From Agelas oroides (Eukaryota > Porifera > Demospongiae > Agelasida > Agelasidae): a DNA stretch of 64,000 bases. Below, one piece after another: positions 27,515 to 39,338 of this stretch. The translations under genes and the position numbers were made by a program. Numbering within the stretch: position 1 is the first letter of the stretch; each line of letters starts with the position of its first letter. The stretch spans positions 12,348,467-12,412,466 of the forward strand of contig OX422185.1 in assembly GCA_949130485.1 (NCBI GenBank), in the 5' to 3' direction. The notes below the pieces were generated by a model. It was not told where the DNA came from. It made no database searches and saw nothing but the letters and a program-made list of their open reading frames with translations.

Positions 27515-30500
27515 GTATCGATTATCCATTTATCTATCTATCTATCTACCTACCTACCTATCTAATATCTACTGTATAGCGCAAAATTTTTTTGCGGGTC
27601 TTTAATTTCGCGAATTTTCAGCTGTTCGCGAAAATATTTCAACGAAAATTTTTGATGCACGACACAGTTTTCACGCTCTGACTGCAAGAGCGTTGATGGA
27701 CAACATCCCAGGACTAAGCTGCCGAATCCGCAAGGAACTCTCTCAAGGAGACACCTTCAAAGTAGGCATAATTGCATTGCTTTGCTGACAGCTGTGAGCT
27801 CGAGAGGACGATAGTGTGATGGTACGATGCATGTTAGATAAACCGGCCAGGTTTGTGTGTCACGCCCATAACATATTACGTGTGCAGCATGCACATGCAG
27901 TGAATTCGCGAAATTATTTCAACAAAATCTTCAAAAATTGCTATTCACGAAAATTTAGACCCTCGAAAATTTTTGTGCTATACAGTATTTATCTATCTAT
28001 CTATCTATTGATCTATCTATCTATCTACCTATCTATCTAATATGTATTTATCAATCAATCAATCTATTTATCTATCTAGCTGTATCTATCCATGTGTCTA
28101 CTGATTGTATTGTCATATAGGCTGAGCTCTATAAGGAGGAATTTGAATCAGAGCAACTTGACCGAGAAGTAGCCCATTGGAAGATAGCTGATCATGAGAA
28201 GAAGTATGCCCACGATGTCGGTGAGCTGAAAGCAAAGCTGGCTCAGATGGAAGAAGACGTTGAGCAGTTGTACCAGAGAAGGGAGAACGAGATGAGAAGT
28301 GTTCTAGAAGAAGCATCAAAGAACCAACAGGAGGTGCAGACATCCCAAGTCAAACAGTACAAGAAACAAGTGGACATATTGAAAACCCAGGTTCGCCTCT
28401 ACATTTGATTTCATGACACATAAGTATCTTGGTTCCCTATTTGAAGGACACCACAATTTTAAGGAAAGCAAAGTTCCTAAAATTGAAAATGATGATTCAA
28501 AAAACTAAAACTTTGTTTCTAAGTAGTGTGTTTTTCACAGATGTTGTGATCATTTGAAAATTTTGTGAAGATAAATACCATGCCTCAGCTGGAAATAAAA
28601 ACACGTTTGATGTTATGAGACGAAGGAAAGAAAACCCAGCATGCAGCTACCGACCTTTCAACAAAGCATAAAATGTGTTTGTACATGTTTGTATATATTG
28701 AACTTGGTGTTGCTAATTGCCATGGCTTTGTACAACTACTTTCAAGTCATGTAGAAAGGGAGTTCAAGTGTTGGATTTGAATGGGCTCTCTATCAAAGCA
28801 GGAGCAATATCTGCAATCTTGCCTATCTGTTGCACCAAGTGTGAGGTGAAGGCAACAATACAACAGCCTACTTTCAGGGCTGACTATCCCTCCCGATTTA
28901 CATAAAACTACCACTACACGGTTACGTACCTACACCACATTATGGTGGAATTTTAAGTGTAATGACTTGAGCATTGAAGGCAGGAACACTTGAAAGAGTG
29001 CCCACCCTCCTCTTTGGTGAGCTTGTAAGGTACATGTAAGATGGGCAGTCTTTTGTGAGACCACGGTATCAGTAAGCTAGATTTCTTAACTGATATTGAT
29101 TGGTTGATTGGGCCTGGGAACGAGGCTACAAGTGCAACAAGCAGGAGTGTGCTGAATTGAGAAGTTGTTCCATGTGTATATATATACCTTATTACACGAG
29201 TTAGCGTGCAATAACCGCAATATGCACGTTAACGAGTGTAATATTATCCATTACCACAACAGTGTCGTGTCTCTTCTCACACAAAGTACTGACTAACTTG
29301 CCGTTTGAACGCACCGGTTCTAATTAAAGCACATTGTAGTTGCTAGGATACCGCATAGCCCCAGCCCGTCCAATAATACCCGTGCAATAGCACACATTGC
29401 ACGGCACGGGAATAGGAAAATACTGTTGTAGAAATATCAACTGGATAATAAAATTATTCGATGAATTTCACAAATTGAATCATGTGCAAAACAATTCCAG
29501 TAAAAAGTTTGATATAAACCTTCATGAGTACATGTAGAACAACAAGATGTCTCTGAGGAGGATGAAGAGAGGCCTTATTTACCAGAATTTGGAGATTCTT
29601 TGCTTTAAATACTGATCTATAAGCAGTATACGTATTTTAAGCTGTTGAAGCCTGGAACTGCCACATGCAAATTATCATTGAAACTATTTCTTCCATTCTG
29701 CAGTCCATGACAGATAGTTTACTGGGGGATGACTCGCGGTGTCCATCTAACCGCATTTTCTGCCAGCCATCATCAACTGTAAGTACAAACCATGAAGTAT
29801 CTAGTCTATTGAGCTAGACTGTTTCTCTCGCTCACTGGAGAGAAATTGGTCAAGACGGTGAGGTAGCTAGCTATATGCATTTGCAAGAGTGTGTGGACTC
29901 TGGTTGACTAAATGTACGGTAATGCTACAGCAAGACAAAAATCATGCGATTTCGGGATTTTTAACACTCTGAAGAATGATCTTAATATTGTGGTTGGCTA
30001 CGTCAGCTATCCGTTGCGATGCTGCGGTACCAATGAGATTACCCCCAGAGATGATTGATAGAATGACTAGTCTGCGCTTACAAACAGACCAACTGTCATC
30101 CACTGTCATTACTCGGTACTGGTGACGTGTGTCGAACTTGTTGATGCACTGAAAATACACGACGGAATAATATCCAATTTCTATTGAGGACTGCCACATT
30201 TATTAATTCACATCTTGTAATGTCACATTTTCAGCAGTAATAGAAGTTGTATATACATGTATATACATGCTATTGTTACATCACAGGATAGTGTGTCGAA
30301 GGTGGTGATTGAAGGAAGGCCACAGGGCTCCGTAAAGCTTGAAGATTTCCAAAGGGCTATGTCGAAGGAACCAATTGAAATCAGTCCAGCTGAATTAGCC
30401 AGCCTTGGAGCTAGAGATCACAGAAGTGTCGAGAAGAAAATTCAACAACTTCAAGTTGCAGTAGATCTCAAGGACAATGAAATTGAAACTCTGTCATGTC

Positions 30501-33500
30501 AACTTGACCAGAGAGGGCAGAGGATCGAAGCTTTGAGTAAAGTCCTTGAACACCACAAAACCTCCCAGAGGGGACTGCGACATGATGATGAAGATACCTA
30601 TCTTGAAAACATTGCAAAAATGACCGAGCAGTTGAGTGGATATGAGATATCTGACCGAGAACAGAAGAATGAGTTGGTAAAGCTTCGTGCAAAAGTGAGG
30701 GAAGCAGAAACTGTCACTGAGCAACTGGATGGAGCCATTCAACAAATGGATGAGCTAGAGACGGAGAATCGGATGTTGAAGGAACAGATTGCAAGGCAAA
30801 GTGGGAGTGGGGCTAAGCTCAGCGAAACGGAGGAAGAAAGCCGGAGGGTTCATGCTGAGTATCGTCACCTTGAAGGATCCTATAAGATGTTATACAATGA
30901 CATTGCAGAGTTCCAGCAGCTCCTGCAAGAGAAAGATGCCATGATTGAATGCATGAGTCGACAGCTTCAGACATACAAGAAGACAGTAACTGATTTGATG
31001 AAAATTGTTGAGCACACAAAAGGGCAGAGCCGGATTGTTAAGGATTTCAGACAGCAGCTAGCAAAAACAGAGGTACATGTATGTGTGTTGTATTATTAGA
31101 AGTGCATCTGTTGCTAGGGCAGATGTTTAGGTGTTACATATGGTGTGCTATGCATTCTATTTACTGCCCACCCAGGGAGAACTGAAAAAGAAGGACAATT
31201 TAACTGCAGCAAAAGACTCTGTCCAGGACGAGTTGGAGAGATTGCAGGTATGTGTGAATTTTTAAAAAACCTTTTGTTTGAAGGACAATAACCTCATGTG
31301 CTAGGTTTTGATGACCAGTCCCAGGATTTCATTAATTATATATATATACCTACAAATTCGTGTGCTATAAACCGTAGAGCGAGTTTCTTGCTGGTGAAGT
31401 CAAGTACTGTCGATCTCGTGAACGTCTGGGGTCCGGGCTGTCGTTGGAGTGCTTGATGATGAAGCCAGTACGTTATTTGAATGTGGACCCCTCCCCCCCC
31501 CCTACGTCCACCTCGCGTCCACCAGACGTCATTCACATGACAGGTGTTCCCAGGCCTTCCCCAGTTTTCGCGCTCTTCCGCTTCTGTGTATTGTACAACG
31601 CAAACTGAAGAGCAAAAAACGGGGGAGACCTGGGAACGAGGCTATAATGTGTACATATATACTGTCATTAGAATGGTAGGAAATTAGATAAGGCTTTTTT
31701 TTAGAATTTCAGAAAACCCATTTCTTCAGCTAGATTAGATTTACCAGTACTCTTGTAATGCAAACATAATCTCAAGGAAAAGCACTAGCCATACATGTGG
31801 CTTCCTAGCTAGGAGTACTAAATCTTTCCCAGAAGTTTGCATATGCAGGCAACTTTGACTGTCATATCAGCTCTCTCCATCTGCCAGCCACTTTTGCCAG
31901 TACTTGTTTGTAATAAAACATGATGCACTACAAACCCTCTGCCTGTGACTTCATAAGTGTTGTTTTCATAAGAACACTTCCTTGTGCACTAAACAGCCTC
32001 CTTTGGCCAGTGACTTTGTGGTTTTGTCTGTTAAGAATACTTTCACGTCTAGTGTAGCAGTCTTCTGCATAACTGGATTTGCAAAAATTCCAAGAATTGA
32101 ATTTTTTCTACTAGATTGGATCTACCATTTTTGTATTAGCCAAAACGTGTCCCGCACAGTGCATGAATTTGTCTTACATCAGATGTGCCTTTTTTCAGAT
32201 GTTGCTCATTGATTGCTCATGTTTTTAGTTTGGTTAACCAATTAAGTTTAGAAGTGTTTTAAGATGGTGCACCACCTGAGCTGACCAGCAGTCACAGCTG
32301 CAAACCTGCACAGACGATCCACACAGCTGAGCTAACCAACATGTTGATTTTTATGTAGTGAGAAATGCCTCCTCCCCAACTCAGTGCTATCTTCTGTACA
32401 CTTACTAAGTGTACTTCATGCCACATGTGCATGCACCAAGTTTATAAAATTCTGCTTGAAACACTGACATCTTTCCCTCTTTCTCTTGGACTGTTCAATG
32501 TCTCTAATGTTGCATGTCTACAGGAACTGGCACAGTCTCGTAGAGATGTGACTCAGCTGACCACTGACGTGGAACAACTTCGCAAAGAGAAGGCGAACCT
32601 CGTGGAAGAGGTGGAGGCACATGAATTCACTGTAAGATCTAGTGTTGTGGCCACTGAAGCAAGGTTACCCTTCTCATGTGATGAGAAGGGGCTGTGTGTG
32701 CTAAAAATAGTTGTAATTAAATACAGCACTTGAGTTTTCTGAATGTGTACACACTCAGAAACACTAGCCTCATTATGCAACCCACTACCATGCTAGCTTT
32801 ATGTTAATCACAGCATACCCAGAATAACATTGGCTGCACGCATTTGACAAACTAGCCTATTTTTAAAGAGACCAATCATGCATACATTTTAGTGGTCTTT
32901 GAAAATGTTCATTGGTTACTTAGTACTTGAGAAAGATAAAAAGTACGTAGAATTACAACAGAAACAATTCAGTTTGGTTGAGTTTTTCAACTATCCATGC
33001 TCACCCGTTTGTTTCCACTCAGTTTGCATGGTAGGCAGCAGCGTAAAATGAGGCTACTAGTAAATTGTCTTGAAACCTGGATGTTGGTTCTTGACTGACA
33101 GATTGAGACATTTGCAAAGGAGACTGAAGAATGGAGGAGTGCATGCGATGCAGAAAGATGTCGAAGAGAGGCACTTGAGAGAAGGATTGCTGAACTAGAG
33201 AAAGTGAATGATCAGTTACGACAGGCAAGTATCATATACAAAAGTGCATGTCAAATGCCCCAAGTACAGTAAGTGCATGCTAATACGCCCCCTTCTGACA
33301 GTGCATGCTGAGTGGCTACGGAGGTGCAACCTAACCATTCAGTACTGCCTGTGTAACACCTATACAGAGCTCTGAAGGCTGGTGGGTGTCCAGTTGTGGT
33401 AGCTCAGTAGCAGAGGAGTGTTGTCTCAAGCCAGGTCTCGATTCCCAGTGACTGCTGGCTTTTCACTTTTCTCTATTTTTGCCTCATAACATGTCTTGAA

Positions 33501-34317
33501 GCTTTGTTCTAATAGTCTCTTTATGTTCATTTTGCAGTATGAATTCTGGAATATCCCAAGAAGTGAGGTGCATCTTAACATGGAGAAATTTCTTGGCACT
33601 GGAGCCTGGGGTTTTGTGGTGGAGGGCACATTTCAAGGCCAACGAGTGGCTGTGAAATGCCTACACGACATGATCCGATCACCAGAGTTTGCTGAGGTCA
33701 TGCGCAAGGAGATTGCCATTATGGCCCAGGTCCGACATCCCAATCTCGTGCTACTCATTGCTGCAGTGTTGGACACAAAAAATTGCCCCCTCATTGTCAC
33801 AGAATTGCTTGACACTTCACTACGAAAAGCATATGAGGAAAACTTCTTGCAAGGCTCCAGCAAACTGAGTATCTTCCGAGACATTGCAGCAGCCCTCAAC
33901 TACCTTCACCTTCGCCACTGTGGTGAAATCATCCATCGAGATGTCAGCTCTGCTAATGTTCTTTTGGAAGGCAAACCCAACAGTCAGTGGAAAGCTAAGT
34001 TGTCTGATTTTGGGTCCTCAAAGCTTGCAATTGAGGCCAAGACAACAGCCCCAGGAGCACCAGTGTACTCAGCTCCTGAAGTCCGAAAAGATATGGGAAT
34101 CCGCCACACGACAAAGTTGGATGTCTACAGCTATGGAATTCTTCTATGTGAAGTTACTGTGGAACAATTTCCAGATGAGGAGAGTTTTCCTAGCATGATG
34201 CAAAAGGTTCAAGGCAAGTGGGCCTTTATGCATCGCCTCATTACCTCATGCATACAGGATCATCCAGATAGGCGACCAACAATGTCTTCCATATTGAGCG
34301 AGTTCAGTAAGCTTTGA
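20687..34317 (+). CDS. Kinase gene 1: long coiled-coil protein with C-terminal TKL-type kinase domain
   Basis: Model of 12 coding exons, all joined in phase 0: 20687-20977, 21097-21825, 25571-25660, 25911-25994, 27314-27415, 28121-28390, 29704-29778, 30287-31072, 31176-31247, 32524-32631, 33102-33224, 33538-34317 (stop TGA), 1169 codons. The N-terminus (MWSLPWTPWASW) is Trp-rich, then basic, with DEWQVV at residues 86-91. Residues about 150-520 and 560-910 are Glu/Gln/Lys/Leu-rich coiled coil. The kinase domain is about 927-1165: loop GTGAWG, VAVK (Lys 950), HRDVSSAN (1043-1050), DFG (1067-1069), APE (1089-1091) and RRPTM. All catalytic residues are present, so it should be active. The catalytic loop has Ser where Ser/Thr kinases have Lys, so specificity is open. 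Intron 11 uses a GC donor. Exon 3 (30 codons) is the least certain exon, chosen because its acceptor keeps phase 0. Introns 2, 5 and 6 carry transposons. A TATA box lies 225 bp upstream of the ATG. Confidence 0.8.
22474..24612. mobile_element. Second copy of the composite element, in intron 2 of kinase gene 1
   Basis: Shares the left edge (acattaaaaatgt, gatgtagggatggc) and right edge (gccatccctaca, gagagtctattgactctct) with 13016-17302, plus most of 16316-17300. It lacks the giant foldback and helicase exon but has an extra interior block (23237-24370). The piece 23086-23187 is exon-like (IDQGEFEAMKTLSGRRALRC) with a gtgagt donor. Confidence 0.75.
26600..26945 (+). mobile_element. Intron 4 repeat, inverted partner of 29187-29455
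   Basis: Contains agaaatatcaactgg, cctattcctgtgcaatatc, gtgagaagagacacgac and a terminal hairpin cgttagcatgc/gcatgctaac. All occur in reverse order and strand at 29187-29455. Confidence 0.8.
27476..28080. repeat. (CTAT)n tract split by a MITE
   Basis: Tetranucleotide repeats flank the 27572-27985 element on both sides within intron 5, showing that the repeat was there first. Confidence 0.85.
27572..27985. mobile_element. 414-bp mariner-like MITE in intron 5 of kinase gene 1
   Basis: Ends ctgtatagcgcaaaattttt and aaaatttttgtgctatacag, flanked by TA on each side. It has landed in a ctat tetranucleotide tract, which continues on both sides (27476-27560 and 27988-28080). Confidence 0.75.
29187..29455 (-). 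mobile_element. Intron 6 repeat, inverted copy of the intron 4 repeat
   Basis: Reverse-orientation relative of 26600-26945 with hairpin cgagttagcgtgc/gcacgttaacg and ttctacaacagtattttcc in inverted order. The two copies bracket exons 5 and 6. Confidence 0.8.
30125..30198 (-). mobile_element. Right-end fragment of the gtggcagtcc MITE in intron 7
   Basis: acgacggaataatatccaat and tttctattgaggactgccac match the right arm of the 300-558 element. It stops about 90 bp before exon 8 of kinase gene 1. Confidence 0.7.
31543..31650. mobile_element. Truncated Mutator-like MITE in intron 9 of kinase gene 1
   Basis: gttcccaggccttccccag pairs with gggggagacctgggaac. Same family as 18362-18542, but the left terminal bases are missing. 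Confidence 0.65.
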
Positions 34318-34539
34318 CCACAGAACTAAAGTGGACGTTTTCTTTCTTTTTCTGACCTGCACACTATTACAGATGTTAGGTTATTTCGGGTATATTATAT
34401 GTACAATGGAATTCTTAGTATCATGCTGTTTTTATTGTTAGTATGTTTTTGAGTGTTTGTTATCCATTGTAATTAACGTCTTCATTTCCATGACTCACTT
34501 GGACCTGCACACTAGTACTTGTAGATATGCACATGCCAA

Positions 34540-34545
34540 AATAAA
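34540..34545 (+). terminator. Candidate polyadenylation signal of kinase gene 1
   Basis: AATAAA 223 bp after the stop, followed within 25-80 bases by T-rich and TG-rich sequence. It lies upstream of the 38-bp minisatellite, so the array would be outside the mature transcript. Confidence 0.5.
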
Positions 34546-34740
34546 AATTGTAGACTTAGTAATTGTTTTTTTTAATTGTCTAATAATGTAATAATGTTAC
34601 ATTGTGTACCTTGTATAACATGACATGTTGTGTGTGTATATATATAGTACATGAACTTCATATATATATATGTGGTACATGCACTATGCATGTATGTCAA
34701 AATTTTGCATGAAGTATCAACTAACAAGAATCTATGGTAA

Positions 34741-35715
34741 GTTTTGTTTGTGTTATCGCACTGAGCTCCTATCGACAGGTTTTGTTTGTGTTATCGCACT
34801 GAGCTCCTATCGACAGGTTTTGTTGTGTTATCGCACTGAGCTCATATCGACAGGTTTTGTTTGTGTTATCGCACTGAGCTCATATCGACAGGTTTTGTTT
34901 GTGTTATCGCACTGAGCTCCTATCGACAGGTTTTGTTTGTGTTATCGCACTGAGCTCCTATCGACAGGTTTTGTTTGTGTTATCGCACTGAGCTCCTATC
35001 GACAGGTTTTGTTTGTGTTATCGCACTGAGCTATCGACAGGTTTTGTTTGTGTTATCGCACTGAGCTATCGACAGGTTTTGTTTGTGTTATCGCACTGAA
35101 CTCATATCGACAGGTTTTGTTTGTGTTATCGCACTGAGCTCCTATCGACAGGTTTTGTTTGTGTTATCGCACTGAGCTCCTATCGACAGGTTTTGTTTGT
35201 GTTATCGCACTGAGCTCATATCGACAGGTTTTGTTTGTGTTATCGCACTGAGCTCCTATCGACAGGTTTTGTTTGTGTTATCGCACTGAGCTCCTATCGA
35301 CAGGTTTTGTTTGTGTTATCGCACTGAGCTCATATCGACAGGTTTTGTTTGTGTTATCGCACTGAGCTCCTATCGACAGGTTTTGTTTGTGTTATCGCAC
35401 TGAGCTCCTATCGACAGGTTTTGTTTGTGTTATCGCACTGAGCTCCTATCGACAAGTTTTGTTTGTGTTATCGCACTGAGCTCCTATCGACAGGTTTTGT
35501 TTGTGTTATCGCACTGAGCTCCTATCGACAGGTTTTGTTTGTGTTATCGCACTGAGCTCCTATCGACAAGTTTTGTTTGTGTTATCGCACTGAGCTCCTA
35601 TCGACAGGTTTTGTTTGTGTTATCGCACTGAGCTCATATCGACAGGTTTTGTTTGTGTTATCGCACTGAGCTCCTATCGACAAGTTTTGTTGTGTTATAG
35701 CACTGAGCTCCTATT
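34741..35715 (+). repeat. 38-bp minisatellite, about 26 units, downstream of kinase gene 1
   Basis: The unit begins gttttgtttgtgttatcgca and ends ctgagctcctatcgacag. Units vary at one spot (ctcctatc, ctcatatc or ctatc), and some read gacaag. It starts about 425 bp after the stop of gene 1. No spacers and no coding function. Confidence 0.97.
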
Positions 35716-37138
35716 AACAACACGGATTATAAAAGAGATTGACCCAAATTAAAAAGGGAGTCCAATGATAAACAAATCTTAGAGAGGAGAGAGTTCGCAA
35801 TGAGAAATGGGGCAATCTCCTGGTGTTTCTTGTACATGGTCAGTCATAGCGGTAGCTAATGTTCTCAACAAGTGACTGGCAGCAGGGTACAATGCACTTC
35901 CTGTCTCCCTACACTGGATAGCACCTTGAGAACAGCAAGGGCTCTCATGTATGTACCAGTGTTTCCTCTGTGAATGGTACATATTTTCTTACTTGCATCC
36001 AACTACACTGCTTTCCCGCTAATGAACTTACACGTGTGAGTAGGTGGAGTTAAACTCTTGAACCACAAATGTTTGCTAATATCCCCTTGTTCTTGTAGTT
36101 CAGTGCAGTAAAGGCATTCAAAAATATCAGCAAGTAGTATTATACAAGCATTGTGGATTTTGTTATCTGTATTTCTGACCCTGCATGCATTGCAATTGCA
36201 ACTACCAGTTGTGCATTCAGACAAGTTACACTATTCTTTTCTCTATAAAAGCTTGTTATGGTGCAACAGCACTGCAAGCTTGGCTCATAAGGAATGCAGT
36301 GTTTCCTCCATATGTTGGCTGCATTGAAACCAGAAAACCACACCTACTGAGTCATGTGCTTCAGTGGACAATGTCATTCTGGGTGAAATCCATGGTTTTA
36401 TTAGTCTCACTCAGGAATGAGACTAAGGTTTTGTCAAATCAGTACATAAATAATCCCTAGTTTAGTTATGCACATACATAAATTATGTGTATAGTCATGT
36501 GTCATATATGTTCATAGCAGAAGGATTACCAGCTAAGGTGTCTGTTTGCATATGCTATGTTGTGGTTACTTTACTGTATTTACACCTGCTTTGTTGTACT
36601 TGTGCATGAGTGCTCCTCTTGTGTTATGTAAAGCTTTTGTACTGGTGTTCTTTGTACTCAGGGGCCTGCTCCCTGTGAGGCCTGTTTGTCCTTGTTCTAT
36701 CACTGCTTATATATAGGGCTGTTGAGTTGAGATTAGGGAGTTGAGATTAGAGAGTTGAGATTAGAGTGTCACTGTTGTGCTATCGGTTGTTTGTGTGCAG
36801 TCTAGTTCGGGATATTACAAGAACTGAGATTGTGCATCTAGGATGGATGTGTGTAGGCCATCCTGGATGTACCTGGAGACAATTAATGCACTTGTCCTGG
36901 AAGGTAGTACATTGTGTCAAGATAGGGAGCACCAAAACCAATAGACACACCAGTTTTTTTATATAGGTAGCTACTATGCAAAAGTTCTGCACACAGATTT
37001 GGAGTCGAACTTAAAGTTTGCAGGTATATAGAATAATGTGGTTGTAAAATTATATCCTGTTATGTACTAGTGCTAGCTACTATAAGTTACTAGTTAGAAA
37101 TTTGCAGCATTAAGTGTCAAAACTACTGCATGGTATCT
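35716..37138. other. No gene seen apart from TATA-like site
   Basis: Intergenic DNA between the minisatellite and the duplicated leader block. A short ttagtctcactcaggaatgagactaa palindrome sits at 36399-36424. Nothing else was recognised. Confidence 0.45.
36708..36715 (+). promoter_or_regulatory. TATA-like site with triple gagattag repeat, possible gene 2 promoter
   Basis: tatatata followed by three near-copies of gttgagattagggag (36721-36770). It lies 0.6 kb before the leader-exon-like block at 37320-37388. If that block is a 5' exon of gene 2, this is a plausible core promoter. Inference only. Confidence 0.25.
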
Positions 37139-37312
37139 AGGGGATTCCCTGTCGCATATCAGTCTGTCTATATCTCCAAGCAATGTGATACGTACCTAGT
37201 GGTGTAATCTACTTGTGGCTTGTACTTCATGTCCATGTGACAATTTTACCGTAAAAGGTCAGTCACCTCAATAGTGTTATTTTAATTGTCTGAGTTTCCA
37301 GAGTGGCTTCAT

Positions 37313-37388
37313 GATCTAAGCTGAGGTGGAGAAACAGAAAAAGCAGAGGACAGTTGCCCAGCAGACAAAGATAAAGAATACCACCCAG
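37313..37388 (+). other. Leader-exon-like block upstream of kinase gene 2
   Basis: 37320-37388 reads AEVEKQKKQRTVAQQ followed by TKIKNTTQ and a clean donor cag/gtaagc. A stop lies just before it in frame, so it is not a complete coding exon. A homologous block precedes gene 3 (53180-53297), and homology extends through the flanks (37140-37480 and 53020-53420). It is either a 5' UTR exon or the remnant of a coiled-coil exon carried by the duplicated unit. Confidence 0.4.
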
Positions 37389-38111
37389 GTAAGCCTTATA
37401 CTTAGACTCTGTGGCTGTAGCTATAATCACAGACAACATAGCATGACATAAATTCCCCAGCTGCAGCTAACTTCATGATTTGTGGGATGAAGGGCTGGAC
37501 TGTTTGCATGGGTTGTTAGCTACACTTCTAAATTTTCTGTGAGATCCTTTGCTTGTGACTTGTTGAAACTGTCAGGGCATCAGTGCCAACACAGCTATAG
37601 TTACATAATTTTGACTCTACAGTTGAAGCATTGCTGTTTTGAATGTGGTTTAACTTGTAAAAAAAATCATTCTCAGGAAGAAAGAAGGAAATGAATGGCT
37701 CATTAAATAACTTCCCTAACTAATACAAATGAAGTGAATGGAAGAGCATCAAGATTTATGGTGACATGAATTAGCTAATTTTCAGCTAGTCTAGGCAGAG
37801 CTATGCTCACTTCAGTTTTTGCTGTTACAGCACTAATGTTGTTCTAGAAAAGCACTGTTGGTACATATGTAGCTAACTATATAACCTGCATAGTTGGTCC
37901 AAGGCACCATGACAGCTAAGGAGTGAGTACCAGCAGGTGGAGGCATGCTACGTAATTACTCAGATTCTGCATACATTATAAATTTCTGCCTTTTCAATAC
38001 CTATATAGTAGTTTTTTTTGCAGCTTCTTTTCTACTTACATGTTGGTGTAAAGTAGCTAGCTAGCTATTGCATGACATTGGTTGTAAAGTATGGGGTGTT
38101 CATAAGTGTAC

Positions 38112-38224
38112 TAGTCTTGTCCCCAGACCTCATCTGGCGTGTAGCTATATCGCATCCAGTATAATGCGCGGGATACTGAAAGCGATCTGCACTGGGGTTG
38201 GTTTTGGGTCTGGGACCGAGACTA
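38112..38224. mobile_element. 113-bp Mutator-like MITE with 9-bp target duplication
   Basis: Ends tagtcttgtccccagacc and ggtctgggaccgagacta, flanked by taagtgtac at 38103-38111 and 38225-38233. Same terminal pattern as 18362-18542. A further imperfect member is at 38392-38448. Confidence 0.85.
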
Positions 38225-39167
38225 TAAGTGTACACACTCTGCTAAGATGCACCCTAATGGTTACAGCACTAGCTAGTCTAGTTCCTGGAACTGGATTTTG
38301 TCAGTTCTGTTTGAAACAGCCCTTTTTTGTTCCCAAGTATTTACGCTTCCCTTATAGCCATTATAGGTTGGGAGGGGGTGGTTATTTGTAGTCTCTTTCC
38401 CAGACTGCATTTTTCGCACCCACCGGAAAGTGGTCTGGGCACAAGACTATTGTCAGATCAGTGATAATAGCCAATTTGTGGCAGTTGTTGACCCTCAACC
38501 TTAGCTTTATTTCACATAGCCGAAGGGTTTTCAGTGGGTAATTAGTACAGGCATGAAAGTTTGAATTACATACTACATGAATATTGAAGTGTGCATTAAA
38601 TAGAATGTGAGTGGCAGTGACCTTACCCTCCACTCATTTTGTATACAAATAATTGGTTGCAGCCCACACATAGAGTTGGGAATCAATGATTTTAGGTTTT
38701 GAGCTTGTTGATCATTGGAAATAGTCATATCAATAAACGTGTAGCTAATATCATTTGTGCAAATTAAGAAGAAAAAACCCACATGCTTTAACCAAGGTGT
38801 AGCTAGTACAAACGTTCTTTTCACTCTCCCACTGTCTCATCCTTTTGGCCGGTGAAGTACCCTCTCCATTAATACTTCTGCCACTGTAGGCAGTTGACAG
38901 GTGTTTGCTGGTTCAGACTGTTGAAATTTGCTAATCAGTGGGCATGGTTTGTTTGAGCCATATGAAGGGCTATAAACTGCATGTATATCTGATCGAGATT
39001 TCAACAAAACTCAGTACTTAACATGTTACCATAATTAGCTACTAGTTCTGTTTGTCTTGCCAGCTAGGCCCTAATAGAATTGATTGACAAGACACATGTA
39101 GCTATACAGCTATGTGTGTGCTGTGCTGTTTGTTGCCTATGTGCTACTTACTGAAGTGAACTCCACA

Positions 39168-39338
39168 ATGATAGCTGTGGCCAAGGTTTTCAGGCCAAAT
39201 GTTATGGAGTAGGTTATAGGCCCCTACATGCTACATGCAGTATGTAGACTTTGGCCACACCACCTTGAAATAGCTTGCTACGGTCCTGCTCCATAACATT
39301 TGCCCTGAAAAAAATAAAACCTTGGCCAAAGCTATCAT
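39168..39338. mobile_element. 171-bp palindromic MITE
   Basis: atgatagctgtggccaagg pairs with ccttggccaaagctatcat, and aaatgttatggagtagg pairs with cctgctccataacattt. No coding capacity. Confidence 0.8.

Noticed and set aside
33399-33465. tRNA-like tggtagctcagtagcagagg with ggtctcgattccc
   Set aside because: A and B box words are present, but the acceptor and anticodon stems do not form properly. At most a SINE scrap.
34670-34915. Open frame across the start of the 38-bp repeats
   Set aside because: It exists only because the repeat lacks stops in that frame. It breaks when unit length changes.
34741-35715. CRISPR-like regular repeats
   Set aside because: Units are contiguous with no unique spacers, and the context is an animal intergenic region. 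It is a minisatellite.
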